Numbered from the stretch's first letter, positions 10,395 through 21,905 are shown. The stretch: DNA of 64,000 nt from Phanerodontia chrysosporium (GCA_001910725.1 MJGA01000053.1:50888-114887), one strand, 5' to 3'. The notes: a model not told the origin generated them from the letters alone. A program made the numbers and translations.

Positions 10395-10824
10395 ATGAAC
10401 AAAAAATACGGTACCAGCCAAGTTGAAGCAGGTCCACAAATCATCACTAAAGTAAAAAGTTCTTCCCCTAAATACTTAACAAATCTGCGTTCTAAACATG
10501 GATCTGGTTCTAACAGTTTTACTGAAAACATAACTCAACTCAATTTAGAGTACCAGGATTTTATTTCTTCTTTATCGTTAATTCAAAAATTAACTTTAAT
10601 TAACATGTTAACAGGAGTATTAATATTAAATTGTTTACTTACTCTTATTGCTGTTTTTTATGGTGAATCTTTAATAATTTATTTCAATTTAGAAAAAGAA
10701 TCGCTAAGTTTGTTAAGTTAAGAAGTCAAGAAACAGCTACTTTTTTGTAAATAGTATTATTATTATTATTGCAATAGTTGCAATGGTTTATGTTAATTAT
10801 TTAATGTTTATTCTTGCTAATTAA
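10395..10824 (+). pseudogene. small two-TM membrane ORF, frameshifted
   Basis: The open part (ATG 10395 to TAA 10721, 108 aa) has a hydrophobic segment LTLINMLTGVLILNCLLTLI followed by IIYFNLEKE. Just past this point other frames continue with RIAKFVKLRSQETATF and then VNSIIIIIAIVAMVYVNYLM ... LAN-stop (10824). The layout (helix, YFNLE-KF-KLR, helix) resembles that of the intact ORF at 30545-30919, so I read this as a broken member of one family with two frameshifts near 10700 and 10748. Function unknown. Confidence 0.5.
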
Positions 10825-11231
10825 TTTAACCCCTATCGAAACAGTTATAGCATACTCACGTTAAATCTATAATATGTATCGTAGGTTTCTATTTTAGTGT
10901 ATTAAATTTTAGACCTCTTTGTTCATAGCATCTATCACCTTAAGTAGTTTATTATAAAATTATTCCTTTATTTTTTAAAGCCCCCTTTCCTAATTCTATT
11001 ACCAAGGTAATAGTTCAATACATAGCAAGCTTGCCGTACTTAGTACGGCCCTACGGCCCCTACGGCCCCTACGGCCCCTACGGCCCCTACGGCCCCTACG
11101 GCCCTACGGCCCCTACGGCCCCTACGGCCCCTACGGCCCCTACGGCCCACAATTTTTGTTTATTTTCTTTTTTGTTTTTTTGCATTTATTATAAGTACCC
11201 AAAGGATTATTACAAATACATAAACATAACT
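10825..11231. other. nad4L upstream region
   Basis: Spacer with the CCCCTACGG tandem array described separately. Between the array and nad4L are ~80 bases of T-rich sequence. The nad4L frame is open back to 11031 through the array (reading GPYGPYG / PTAPTAP), but that is a property of the repeat, not a real N-terminus. Confidence 0.6.
11045..11148. repeat. CCCCTACGG(C) minisatellite
   Basis: About ten copies of a 10-base unit (CTACGGCCCC), two of them one C shorter, directly upstream of nad4L. It is GC-rich in an AT-rich genome, and each unit contains the TACGGCC tip found in the hairpin modules, from which the array may have grown by slippage. Confidence 0.9.
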
Positions 11232-11510
11232 ATGAATCTGTCATTATTATTATTTTTAATTGGTATTTTAGGGTTTATTTTAAATAGAAAAAATATTATC
11301 CTTATGATCATAGCCATTGAAATTATGCTATTAGCTGTTACTTTATTAGTTTTAATTAGTTCATTCAGTTTTGATGACGGTTTAGGACAAACATTTAGTA
11401 TATTTATAATTTCAATAGCTGGTGCAGAATCAGTTATAGGTTTAAGTATTCTTGTAGCTTTTTATAGATTAAGAGGAAACATTTCACTAAGAACAACAAC
11501 AACTTCATAA
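11232..11510 (+). CDS. nad4L: NADH dehydrogenase subunit 4L
   Basis: Small three-helix subunit of complex I proton channel (inner membrane). 92 residues starting [20 protein letters not shown], with the conserved [13 protein letters not shown] and [16 protein letters not shown] segments. The usual fungal length is ~89. The ATG at 11232 is the start that matches the family. Its TAA overlaps the nad5 ATG by one base (TAATG), the typical fungal nad4L-nad5 arrangement, so both are surely on one transcript and may be translationally coupled. No intron. Confidence 0.97.
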   Translation: MNLSLLLFLIGILGFILNRKNIILMIIAIEIMLLAVTLLVLISSFSFDDGLGQTFSIFIISIAGAESVIGLSILVAFYRLRGNISLRTTTTS

Positions 11511-14500
11511 TGTATATTTCAATTTTAATTTTACCTTTATTAGGTTCACTATTTTCAGGTTTACTTGGAAGAAAAATAGGTGTAACAGGTGCACACCTAA
11601 TTACTTGTACTTGTCTAATTTTATCTTCAATATTAGCTAGTGTTGCTTATTATGAAGTAGGTATCTGCGGATCTCCTGTTTCAATACACTTAACTAATTG
11701 GATAGATTCAGAATTTATGAGTATATCTTGGGAATTCTTATTTGATCAACTAACTGTCTCAATGTTTATTCCTGTTCTTTATATATCTTCATTAATTCAT
11801 ATATTCTCAACGGACTATATGTCTGAAGATCCTCACAATCAACGATTCTTCTCATATTTATCACTATTCACTTTCTTTATGTTATTATTAGTATCAGGTG
11901 CTAATTATTTTGTTATGTTTGTGGGTCTATTCTTCCTGGCTCAAAGTACTTTATTTTAATAGTACGATAATACTACTATATGCTGGAACCTTTATATAAA
12001 ATCATAACCTTACAAACTTAATAAATACATCCTCCATCCTCCAATCCTCGATCTTATTAATGGGAAAAAGATCAAAGATAGCTGGCAACAGGAAAAAGGA
12101 AATGGTTTGAAAGGTAAAATATTGATTTTGTCTTTAATAAACAACCAGCAGGAAAGTTTTTAAATTTACCGTGTTACCTACATCTTTACAATTTAAAATG
12201 TCCTCAGAGATTCTACGTAGTCAGGGGTGTTCACACCCTAAGATATAATCCAATTACTTATAATTTAAATTCAGAATAAGATATCAGCAGGAAGACGTAT
12301 GACTTTCTAGTTTATTATTAGTTATAACTCATAATTTTACTTCAAAGGCTACGCCTGGAAAAACTAAAAAACCAAGGTTTATAAAAATTTTAATTTAAAG
12401 ATTATATTAAAATTTTTATTTAGAGCTAACGATGATAATCCTTTAATATTCAGTGATTATCATAAGCAAGCTTTAATTGGTCTTACCTATGCTTTAGAAA
12501 AAAGATACTAGCAATGTCCGTTTACGGTTTGATCTGAGTATCTCTATTCATTCCGTGTACGTCTACTTTTTATACGAACTTTTTAAGGTTTACACTCTTA
12601 GTCCACCTAAATCTACTAATAGAAAACCAGATAAACGAACAGGTAAAATTTATAATAGTCTTATCTTTAAGACTAGGATGTTACCTTGTTTTAATGACTT
12701 ATGGGATTTAGTTTACAAAGATAAGGTTAAAACTATACCAGCGAATATAGGTGATCTTTTCATAGTTTAACAGTTTCACAGAAGTGGGTTTAGCTTTTTG
12801 GATAATGGTTGACGGTAGTTTAGGTTCAAATGGCACTCTAAATCTTCATACAGATAGTTATACTTTAACTTAAGTTAACTTATTAATTGATGTATTGAAG
12901 CGTCATTTTTATATAAATAGCCGAATATCTCTTAAAAGACCTGGGCAATGGATTATCGTTATACCACAAAAATAAGTTCCTAAAGTAGCTGAATTAACTA
13001 TTGGTCACATGCATCCTTCTATGTTATATAAAATAGGTAAATAGTTTTTTTAACTGCTGCTTTTCTCTATTTTTTTGTTTTTATTAAGATTAATCGTGGG
13101 AAGGAATCGGAGTAGTTTCTTATTTATTAATTAACTTCTGGTTTACAAGATTACAAGCAAATAAAGCAGCTATATTAGCTTTAACAATGAATAGAGTAGG
13201 TGCTCAGAGAAGTAGGATCTCTCTCACGTGCCTGAAACTATCAAATTCCGGGGACACCCTAAAGCTCTTGATACCAAGCCATAGTCGAAAGGCTATGAGT
13301 GGATGGACTAATCACCCATGTACGGTAATAAGTCAAGAGATGACTGAAAATGAAATGGGTTATCGCGGATCTAAATCAGTATTCTTAAATAGTACTGTAA
13401 AAGAGCAACGAGTAGACGGTAGTTGGAGCAATTATTTATTAAATAATTCGCTCTTAAGGTGTACTCTAATGGGTTTCGAAAGAAATTATCAAGTCAAAGT
13501 CCTCTCTAAACAATTAAAATTTTTTTGTACCAACGCCTATACGGAAGTTCTATCAACTAAATTAGATCCATGGTTTGTTACCCGACTTCCTTTATAAAAA
13601 TTTTATTTGGAAAACTCAAATTTTTATTAGGGCAGGGCGCTTCTTTCAGCTATTTACAAAGATAAACGAATCAAAGGTAGAGTAGGTTGGGTCGTAAAAC
13701 CTAGTTTTCAAATCTCTTTACTCGCCTGCGGACTAGGGATATGAAATTATTATTACAAATACAAGAATTTTTTACATGTGGTAACATCGTTAGCAAAAAT
13801 AATCGAAGCGAAGCAAGCTTTAGAGTAAATTCACTCCATGATTTAATTAATTTTATAATTCCGAGGGGCTTAGTCTTTGGTAAATTTTATTTGGGCCTAG
13901 GCAGAAAACTAAAATTTTTATTAGAGCCAGGCCCCCAGCCAAGGCGGCTAGTCGCTGCTTGCAGCCAGGAAACTGCACATTTTTTAAAATATCCTTTACT
14001 TTCTCTTGCTTATTTATTTAAACAAATTATTGAACTAATTAACACTAAGGTTCACTTGACTGAAATAGGACTACTGCAAATTATTAATATTAGAGCCTCA
14101 ATGAACTTAGGGTTATCTAATTCACAAAAGGTTGAATTTACTAATTATAAACCAGTATCTCGGCCAATTATTAATAATATTGAAATTTCAAATCCTAATT
14201 GGATTGCGGGGTTTTCAAGTGCTTTGCCGTACTTATAAAAATTTTAGTGCCGTACTTATAAAAATTTTAGATTAATCTAAAATTTTTATTAAGCCTAGGC
14301 CCAAAATTTTTATTAAGGCTGGTCGGTTGCTTCTTAGTTAATATTTCAAAATCTAATAAAGTTAAAGTAGCTGTTTCTTGTTCAATTAATATTTAAAATA
14401 ACGCAACATCAAAGGGACAAGATTTTATTAAATTTAATTGCTAAATATTTAAAGTCCTTAAAAAAAAAATAATTTAAAGATAAATTATTTTTTTAAGGGG

Positions 14501-17245
14501 TGGTGCCTCACAGTGAAAATGCTTTCGTGTTAACAGTAATTTTCAGATATAAGTAATAAAATTATTCCTTTTTTTAAAGCCCTTAAAAAAAAAACAATCT
14601 GATTTTAGTTTTTTGTGAAATTGCTATGATAATAGGTGAAGGTAGACACCTAAATCCTGTAGGAATAGCTCAAATTCAATTAATCAAAGATAGAATGAAT
14701 ACAAAAAGAAGCGCGTACGCGGTCAAAAATTTAATTGCATGATAAATTTGATTGCCATGGATATGGGGTTAAGTATTGGATTTTTTGCTATATTTGCCTT
14801 ATTCGGTTCAGTAGACTATGCTACTGTATTTAGTTTAGGTTCATTTATGAATGAAACTGCTATTACAATTATTGGTTTATTATTATTAACTGGTGCTATG
14901 GCTAAATCTGCACAAATTCCTTTACATAGTTGGTTACCAGGAAGTATGGAAGGTTCGAGATCTCTATATTTAAGTATTTTTTTTTTTTTTTTATTATTTA
15001 TTCTTTATTAGATTTTAATTTAACTTATACAATAGTTGATTTTAATTATTGTCCTATATTACCTTTAACTCCTAAAATAATTAATCTTATGATAGGTGAT
15101 TTACTGGGTGACGGACACTTAAGATTTACACATAAGGATATAAATGGGAAAGTTAGAGGTAACGCTCATTATGCTATGACCTTAAAATATTATGATTATG
15201 CTCTTTACTTATGGAAAGAGATTTATTCTTCTATTTGTACTACTACGCCTTTACGTCCTTGGCCTAATCCTATTGTTACTGGTAAAACTCCTACTCAATA
15301 TGCGTTTAGTAGTAAATCTTTACCAGCTTTAACTGTAAGCCAATGGTATAGATTGGAAAAATTAAATAATAAATTTATCAAAATTGTACCATTAGATAAT
15401 GGAGATTTACTAACTCCTATAGGAATTAGTCATTGGATAATGGGAGATAGTTATTGGTATAATACCGCTAAAACAGTTGTACAGATAATTTTATTTTAAG
15501 TAGAGTTATTAATTACAGTACTTAAATCTAAATTTAATTTAACTGCTACAGTACTCTAGTAGAACAAAATCAAATAAGGAAATATGTTGGAGAATAAGAT
15601 TTAGTAACAAATATGAAAATATAAATCTATTAATAACTTTAGTTCAACCTCATCTTATTCCTTCAATGTATTATAAGTTAAATATTTAACTTGAAAAATA
15701 ATAGTAGGTTAGTAAAAAGAAAAAAAAATGTAGGGCCTTCCTTATGTTAAAATAAGTAATAACATTAAATAATTAACTATATGCTAAAATATTTAAAACC
15801 TTGAATACTTTTTTAAAGTCAAAATTTTAAGTTTAATTATATAAATTAGCAGGGGACTAATTTAAACCCTCAGAGACTTTATGTTAATCGTTAAAAAAAC
15901 TGAAGATAAAGTCCATTAAATAAATATACTATTGTAGCTTTTTGTTAAGTTATAGGATATAGGATATTTATATAAGCCTACACCTGTTTCAGCTTTAATT
16001 CACGCGGCTACACTAGTTACAGCTGGTCTATACTTATTAGTAAGATCATCTCCAATACTTGAATATAGTAGTACAGCTCTATTAGTAATAACTTTAGTAG
16101 GGGCTTCTACAGCCTTTTTTGCAGCAACTTGTGGATTAGTACAAAATGATTTAAAAAGAATAATTGCGTTTAGTACTATAAGTCAATTAGGTTATATGGT
16201 GATGGCTGTGGGATTATCACAGTACAATGTTGCCTTAATGCATGTTGTTAACCACGCTTTTTTCAAAGCCTTATTATTCCTAGGTGCTGGTGCAGTAATT
16301 CATAGTTTTGCTGATCAACAAGATGTAAGAAAAATGGGAGGTTTAATCAACTTCTTACCATTTACTTATACTGCAATGTTAGTAGGATCCCTATCACTAT
16401 TAGCTACTCCTTTCTTAACTGGTTTCTATTCTAAAGATTTAATAATAGAATTAGCTTATGGACAATACAGCTTTAGTGGAACTTATGCTTATATACTAGG
16501 GAGCATTACCGCAGGTTTAACTGCTTTTTATTCATTTAGATTAATTTCATTAGTATTCTTAACTGTACCTAATGGTCCTAAAATATCTTATTTAAATTCT
16601 CATGAAGCAAATTTAGCTGTTATTATACCTTTGTTTATACTGGCTTTATTTAGTATTTTATTTGGGTACTTTGCTTCGGATATTTTTGTTGGTGTAGGTT
16701 CAGATTTCTTTGGTAATTCACTTTTTATCCATCCTAATAATGTCAATTTAATAGAAGCTGAATTTAGTTTACCTTTATTAATTAAATTATTACCTGCCAT
16801 ATTAAGTTTATTGGGTGCTTTAATTGCTGTGTACTTGTATCATTACCAACCTCATTTTATAATCGATTTAACTGAAACTTCATTAGGTAGAGAAATATAC
16901 ACATTTTTAAATGGTAAATATCTATTCGATGTTGTTTATAATAATTATATTATCGGTGGTGGTTTAAAACTTGGATATATCATTTCTAAAGTTTTAGATA
17001 GAGGTGTTATTGAACTTATAGGACCTTACGGTTTATCTAATGTATTAACTAATACTGGTATTAATATTAGTAAATTGGATACAGGGATCGTTACAACTTA
17101 TGCATTATACGTTGTAATAGCATTGTTAAGTTTCATTTTTGTTTTATTTAATTCATTGTTAATCGAAAATTCTATTTTTGATACAGGACACTTAATTGTA
17201 TTCTTATTTACACTTATTACTATTACTTTCCCTAGTAAACACTAA
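11510..17245 (+). CDS. nad5: NADH dehydrogenase subunit 5 (four exons)
   Basis: Largest proton-pumping membrane subunit of complex I. Exons 11510-11926, 13097-13201, 14760-14954 and 15977-17245 give 1986 nt (661 aa). Exon 1 ends ANYFVMFVG; exon 2 is [18 protein letters not shown] to MNRVG; exon 3 is [17 protein letters not shown] to [15 protein letters not shown]; exon 4 starts [19 protein letters not shown] and contains [15 protein letters not shown] and [13 protein letters not shown]. Introns therefore sit in the most conserved membrane segments. Every exon ends in T and every intron in G, as expected for group I. No stop or frameshift in the exons. Confidence 0.96.
11927..13096 (+). mobile_element. 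group I intron 1 of nad5
   Basis: It interrupts FVG|WEG. R-like CCTCAGAGATTCTACGTAG (~12193) and S-like AAGATATAATCC (~12240) are followed by an endonuclease wreck, so the core lies in the 5' half. Confidence 0.8.
12421..13042 (+). pseudogene. degenerate LAGLIDADG endonuclease in nad5 i1
   Basis: Pieces in several frames: [20 protein letters not shown] (start, LAGLIDADG-2 type), a middle part [20 protein letters not shown] (open 12555-12770), [20 protein letters not shown] (second motif region, W-I-M-x-D-G) and [17 protein letters not shown] (C-terminus). In-frame stops and at least two frameshifts separate them, so it is inactive. Confidence 0.75.
13741..14700 (+). pseudogene. wrecked LAGLIDADG endonuclease in nad5 i2
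   Basis: A frame open at 13741-14238 contains hairpin-module sequence (13870-13940) and ends WIAGFSSA at the second motif. There a ~100-base hairpin insert (14224-14324) breaks the gene; the protein resumes as [21 protein letters not shown] further 46-base hairpin lies at ~14457. The C-terminus survives near 14612-14700 ([20 protein letters not shown]). Two or three separate module insertions are seen in one gene. Confidence 0.8.
14224..14324. repeat. hairpin insert at a LAGLIDADG motif (nad5 i2)
   Basis: Inserted between GFSSA (ending GCT at 14223) and GCF (GGTTGC at 14325). It consists of repeated CGTACTTATAAAAATTTTAG arms with CCTAGGC and ends GGTC, the same right end as the cox2 i2 insert. 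Confidence 0.75.
14955..15690 (+). pseudogene. frameshifted LAGLIDADG endonuclease in nad5 i3
   Basis: The frame fused to exon 3 stops at 15011, just after a ~14-T run (14980-14993). The endonuclease domain continues in the next frame (to 15499): [16 protein letters not shown] (first motif) and [14 protein letters not shown] (second motif), LAGLIDADG-2 type. The C-terminus continues past the stop ([16 protein letters not shown] ... [15 protein letters not shown]) with further stops. The T-run slip disconnects leader and enzyme, so it is very likely inactive. Confidence 0.8.
14955..15976 (+). mobile_element. group I intron 3 of nad5
   Basis: It interrupts SMEG|PTPVS. Core pieces ATTAGCAGGGGACTAA (~15845), CCTCAGAGACTTTATGTTAA (~15868) and AAGATAAAGTCCATT (~15903) stand just before exon 4; the endonuclease gene lies upstream of them. 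Confidence 0.85.
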
Positions 17246-18161
17246 TTTGTAGACTTATTTTTACCCCTTGAACTCTGCCGTACTTATAAAAATTTTAGAT
17301 TGGCCGTGCGGCAGAAAACTAAAATTTTTATTAAGCCGTACTAATAAAATTTGTATCTTTAGCTTTGTAATAAAATGTTATCTTAGAGTCTAGCAAATAG
17401 TCCTTAAAAATTTGCTAACTCCTTTGCCTTTATAAAAATTTTGGGCCTAGGCACTAAAATTTTTATAAGTACTAATAAAAATTTTATATTAAATAAAATT
17501 TTTATAAAGGCCCAAAAATTTTATTTAATCTAAAAATTTTTTTTATTAAGGAGGTAATAATGTTTTAATTTTGGATAGTAGCGGTACATTTTATTATTAA
17601 AGTCTACCTTTAAAATTTTAAATACTTTAAACAATATAGTATTTAATAGAGGTTTAAGTACTAAGGCTTTAAATTCTAGAACAAGATTTTTTTAGAGTGG
17701 TTTGCTGGTTTAGTTGAAGAAGAGACCTACTTTTTTTAATTAGACAAAAGTCAAATTAGCAAAGCAATAGGTACTGTTTTTGTAATAGAATTACATATTG
17801 ATGATCTTAATCTTTTGTATTTTCTTAAAAAACGGTTAGGTTTAGGTATTGTAATTTAAGGAGGCCAATAGTTATACTAGTCAAAAGTGATTATAAGTTG
17901 GAATACTACCTTTGTAATGGTTTTAAACAAAATTATTATTTATCTAAGCCCCCCACCCTACCTATTTCTTCAATTTTTAATTTAATTACTGGGATAGCTT
18001 CTATACGCCTATCCATACGGAGGGTCGCTTAGCTGCTTCATTTTTAGATACAAGCCGTTCAATACCTTAAGAGGTGTTACCTTGTGACTCTCAGCCAAAC
18101 AAAAAAAAAGGCCTTTGGAGAAAATAATTTATAACAGCTAACAAATATTTAATTTAAAAGA
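17246..18161. repeat. nad5-trnH spacer
   Basis: Dense hairpin modules at 17276-17560 (TATAAAAATTTTAGATTGGC, CCTAGGC and ATTAAATAAAATTTTTATAA tips), then the free-standing endonuclease remnant described separately, then unstructured sequence. Confidence 0.6.
17692..17945 (+). pseudogene. free-standing LAGLIDADG endonuclease remnant
   Basis: Reads LEWFAGLVEEETYFF, stop, then IGTVFVIELHIDDLNLLYFLKKRLGLG, the layout of a first LAGLIDADG half (compare GLHIDDLNLLKFIQNKLQCG in the cox3 i1 enzyme). It has several stops and no second motif. No exon or intron core flanks it, so it is an orphan fragment, perhaps from a cox3 i1-like gene. Confidence 0.65.
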
Positions 18162-18234
18162 GGTAGAATTAGTTCAATTGGCAGAATGACGTTTTGTGGC
18201 AACGATGAAAAGAGTTCGAGTCTCTTATTCTACC
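18162..18234 (+). tRNA. trnH: tRNA-His (GUG)
   Basis: Acceptor GGTAGAA/TTCTACC, anticodon loop TTGTGGC (GTG), T-arm AAGAG-TTCGAGT-CTCTT. The preceding A would be the -1 position. Last nad5-proximal tRNA before the rns block. Confidence 0.93.
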
Positions 18235-19716
18235 CTACAATATTAAGCTCCTTGTATATTCAAAAGTCAGTAAAATTAAAGCTAAAATAAATCTTTTTTT
18301 TATTGTTACTCTCAACTTGGAAACACTACTTAGCTACTATCGCTTAAAAAACTTTGTGGCTTACATTTTTGTTAGAGTTAATAAAAATTTTTTTTTTTAT
18401 AAAATTAGTACTATAAAAAATGATAACTTTATTAGCAAGCCTCCCTGCCGTACTAATAAAAATTTTATATTAAATAAAATTTTTATAAAGGGAGGGCCCA
18501 AAAATTTTAGTGCCGTACGGCCCAAATAAAATTTTTATAAGCCTTAAGCCTTAAGGCTTCACTAATTTAGGCTAGAGCTTAGCAATTTTTTATAATAACT
18601 TTATTATCATAGACAAAGACATCTTAAGATGTCTACTAACCGAGACAAAGACAAAAAATTTAAATTAAAATAAAAATAAAAATAAATATAAAATAATTTT
18701 TGTTTTTAAAGTTAAATTTTGTCGCTCACTACCTTCGACCACTATCACGCGGGCCTCGCTTTCTCCTAATTGCAGAGCTAGCGAATGCTAGCGAGGGCTT
18801 GCCTGCCCTAAAATCATTTTAATAGGCTTAGCATAGAGGCTTGGGGTACTAAGTTAATTATTTTGTTAAGCCTAGGCTTAACTTTTATTTGCAAAGTTTA
18901 GGCCTTGCTTTGCCAGTACGGAACTTTTAACTTTTTTCATTAATAAGTTTTTAAATTGTTCTTATTTTTTTTTAAAAGAGAGTTATGATGTCTAAAAACT
19001 GTAATTTTTCCTTTATTTTTAGGTTTTTTAAAGGTCAAATTCTGTCAAGGTTTTAAGTAAAATTTAAAAATATCTTTTTAGAGCAGTTAAAATTGTGGTA
19101 ATTAAATAAAATATTTTATCTAGTCTTATAAAAATTTATAAGTTGCTATAAATTTTTTTTTTAGCCTAGAGACAAAAAAATGTTATCCAAGATAACATTT
19201 TTAAGGCTACGGCGCACAGTTACAAAAAATATTAAATTATTTGCAGCCAACAAAGTTTTTTAATTTCTGCCTTAATTTATTAATTTGTAACTATCTAAAT
19301 TAATAAAAATATAATAAATCTATCTAACACTTAAGTATGTTTAATATTTATTATTATATTAATAACTGAAATATTTAGTAAATCTATAAAAACTACTCCT
19401 ATTTTTACTTGTGAATTTTTAGCGTAATCTCAGTATACTATAATTTATATATTAGCTCTAATTCTTTAAAGTTAATTATACGCTCGCTCAATATAACTAA
19501 TATAACAAATTATAGTAATAACCTTACTAATCCTAAAGACAATATTTCTAACTCAAAACCCCCTATATAACTAGATAAGAATAATAGTATAATAGTATTT
19601 TATTAATAGTAATATATTTATTACAAACTTATAGTTTATTTTATACTTTACTTTTTTTATATAAATAAAAGAAACAGTAATCTTTATTTTACTTTAGCCT
19701 CTTATTATAAATTTTA
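18235..19716. repeat. trnH-trnM spacer with hairpin modules
   Basis: No gene seen; the open stretch 18317-18529 is repeat sequence. Modules at 18440-18600 match those near 4049 and 40820. A GACATCTTAAGATGTC palindrome (~18626) and an AAAATGTTATCCAAGATAAC hairpin (~19178) are present, then AT-only sequence 19240-19700. Confidence 0.6.
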
Positions 19717-19788
19717 AAGACTGTAGCATAATTGGTAATGCGTTCCGCTCATAATGGAACAGATTATGGTTCAAGTCCATGCGGTCTT
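19717..19788 (+). tRNA. trnM: tRNA-Met (CAU)
   Basis: Acceptor AAGACTG/CGGTCTT, D-arm GCAT-AATTGGTA-ATGC, anticodon stem TTCCG/TGGAA with loop CTCATAA (CAT), T-loop TTCAAGT. One of two CAU tRNAs here; this one has an elongator-like D-arm. Confidence 0.93.
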
Positions 19789-20139
19789 ACACTTAAAAAT
19801 CATACAAATATAATATTGGTTAATAAAAAATTTATATTGTATAATCCTGGTTTCTTCAATTTTCTCGGTCTCTAGGCTAGCACTTGTTAGGAAAGGCTAT
19901 AAGCAATCAGTCGATCTAATCTCTAATAGTCGGTTAAGGCTATTATTGTAAGTCTCGCTTACAGGGTTAGCAAGGCACAAAGTGCACATCAGTAATAAAA
20001 AAAAAATAAAAATATAAAAAATTTAAAAAATAAAAATATAAAAATATAAAAGAGACAATAAATATTGCAAAAAGCAAATATAATACGACATAAATTATGA
20101 TTATGATTTAATCATTATCTATTTTATGTTTAATTTTTT
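19789..20139. other. rns leader region
   Basis: No gene. It holds a GGCACAAAGTGC palindrome (~19974; also near 52339 and 63614) and a run of AAATATAAAA-type A-rich repeats (20000-20055) directly before rns. A promoter may lie here, but I see no motif that proves it. Confidence 0.4.
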
Positions 20140-21905
20140 TATAGAATTTAATTTTGGTTCCGATTGAACGTTTTTCAGTAGTTTAAGACATGCAAATCTT
20201 TTTTTCTCGAAAATTCAAATATTAGAGAAAAAGGTGTAAAGGTGAGTATAATAAATAAGATACCCTCAAGTCTTCATAAATCGGAGATATTTCTTAATAT
20301 TGGTTAATAAAAAATAAATTAATGTAATGTTAAGAAAAGTAAAAATAAGCTATTTTTATTAAGAAAGGAAATTTTCCGCTTTAGGATTCTATTTATTTGG
20401 ATTAGGTTGTTGGTAGGGTAAAGGCCTACCAAGCCGACAATCTGAAGCTAAGCTTGAAAGAGCCGATGGCCACATTGGGTATGAAATCTCCCAAGTAGTA
20501 TTTACTACCAGCAGTCTAGAGTATTAGTCAATGCTCGGAAGAGTGAACTAGCTAACTGAAATCTTTCTTATAATAGAAAGATAAGGTAAAGGAAAATAAT
20601 GATAATACTTTACTATAAGTGTCGTCCAATACTGGTGCCAGAAGACTCGGTAACGCCAGAGACGCAAACGTTAGTCATCTTAAACAGGCGTAAAGGGTTT
20701 GTAGGCAGCTTCCAATATTTTTAATTTAAAATAGCTCGTTAAATTTAATGAATTAAAAATAAAGTGAAGCTAGAATCAAAAAGAGGTTAATTATATAATA
20801 CTTAGAGTAGTGTTACAATACGTAAAAACTAAGTAGAATACTAAAGGCGAAGGCAGTTAACCACTAATGATTGACGCTGAGAAACGAAGGTAAGGATAGG
20901 AAATAGGATTAGAGACCCATGAACCCCTCACTGTAAACGATGAATGGTAGTAATCAGTTTAATTGCTGGTTTCGAGGTTAACGCGCTGACCATTCCGCCT
21001 TGTGAGTACGATTGCAAAATTGAAAACAAAAAAATTAGTCGGTCTCGGAGCAAACGAAGTGAAGCATGTTGTTTAATACGATAATCCGCGTAAAATCTTA
21101 CCAGTCCTTGTATAAAAATTATAATTTAATTAAACTCTAAATTATAAGGAGTGTTTTTAATAAATATAAGCTAAATTAAAAATGCTTCAATACAGGTGTT
21201 GCATGGCTGTCGTCAGTCCGTATCGTAAGAAGTTAGGTTAACTCCACAAACGGACGAAATCCCTGTTGTTAATTTATACTTAACAAATAAATGGATCTGA
21301 TAGAGATACATTTTGGGGCTAAGACAAGTCGTTATGGTCCTCATGGACTGGGCTATAGACGTGCCACAAAAACTTTTACAAAGTGATGCAAGACCCTCCC
21401 TTAATAAATCTTATTTTACTTTAAATAAATATAGGTTTTATTTTATATTATATAACGGATATAATGAGTAGTAGATTTATAGTTTACTAATACTTTTCTT
21501 GTGAAAGGTAAGCTGAATAGTAAACTGGGAAATAAGGTGGAGCTAATCATTAAAGAAAGTTAATTTACTAAAATATGCCGGATTGTCACCTGAAATTCGG
21601 TGGCATGAAGCAGGAATTTCGAGTAATCGTTGATCATTACGCAACGGTGAAGTTTATAATCCGTGATGAACTAACTGTCTGTCGCTGGGGAGGAGCTTAT
21701 ATTGATGGAAACTGCGGTATGGATAATATTTTACATAGGTTATAGTTTTAAGCTAATTTATAGTCAATTATATATCCTTTTTAGTATTAGTTTACTCTTA
21801 AGGTAAAACACCTATGTTAAGTTTACCGGCTTCAGTTAAGTCAGTTGAGTAACATCTCAAAAGTCATAGCAAGGTAGCTGTGCTGGAAGGTGTAGCTGGA
21901 AAATA
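20140..21905 (+). rRNA. rns: small subunit ribosomal RNA
   Basis: Landmarks in order: 5' domain CCGATTGAACG and AAGACATGCAAATC (~20161-20200); 530 loop GTGCCAGAAGACTCGGTAAC (~20635, against GTGCCAGCMGCCGCGGTAA); ~790 region GGATTAGAGACCC (~20908); ~1050 region GCATGGCTGTCGTCAGT (~21202); 3' end AAGTCATAGCAAGGTAGCTG then GGAAGGTGTAGCTGGA (21861-21900). Ends are estimated from these. No intron is seen; ~1.77 kb is a normal length. Confidence 0.95.

Larger units (their letters stand above)
13202..14759 (+). mobile_element. group I intron 2 of nad5
   Basis: It interrupts MNRVG|DMGLS. The core lies near the 5' end: CCGGGGACACCCTAAAG (~13248), GGTTATCGCGGATCTAAATC (~13358), AAAGAGCAACGAGTAGACGG (~13400) and TTAAGGTGTACTCTAATGG (~13454). 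The same strings occur in cox2 intron 2, so the two are close relatives. An endonuclease wreck occupies the 3' half. Confidence 0.85.

Noticed and set aside
11031..11231. N-terminal extension of nad4L through the CTACGGCCCC array
   Set aside because: It translates to GPYGPYG/PTAPTAP repeats; nad4L starts at the ATG 11232 that matches homologues in length and sequence.
13187..13597. 136-codon frame at the nad5 exon 2/intron 2 boundary
   Set aside because: Same case: it reads through the ribozyme core shared with cox2 intron 2.
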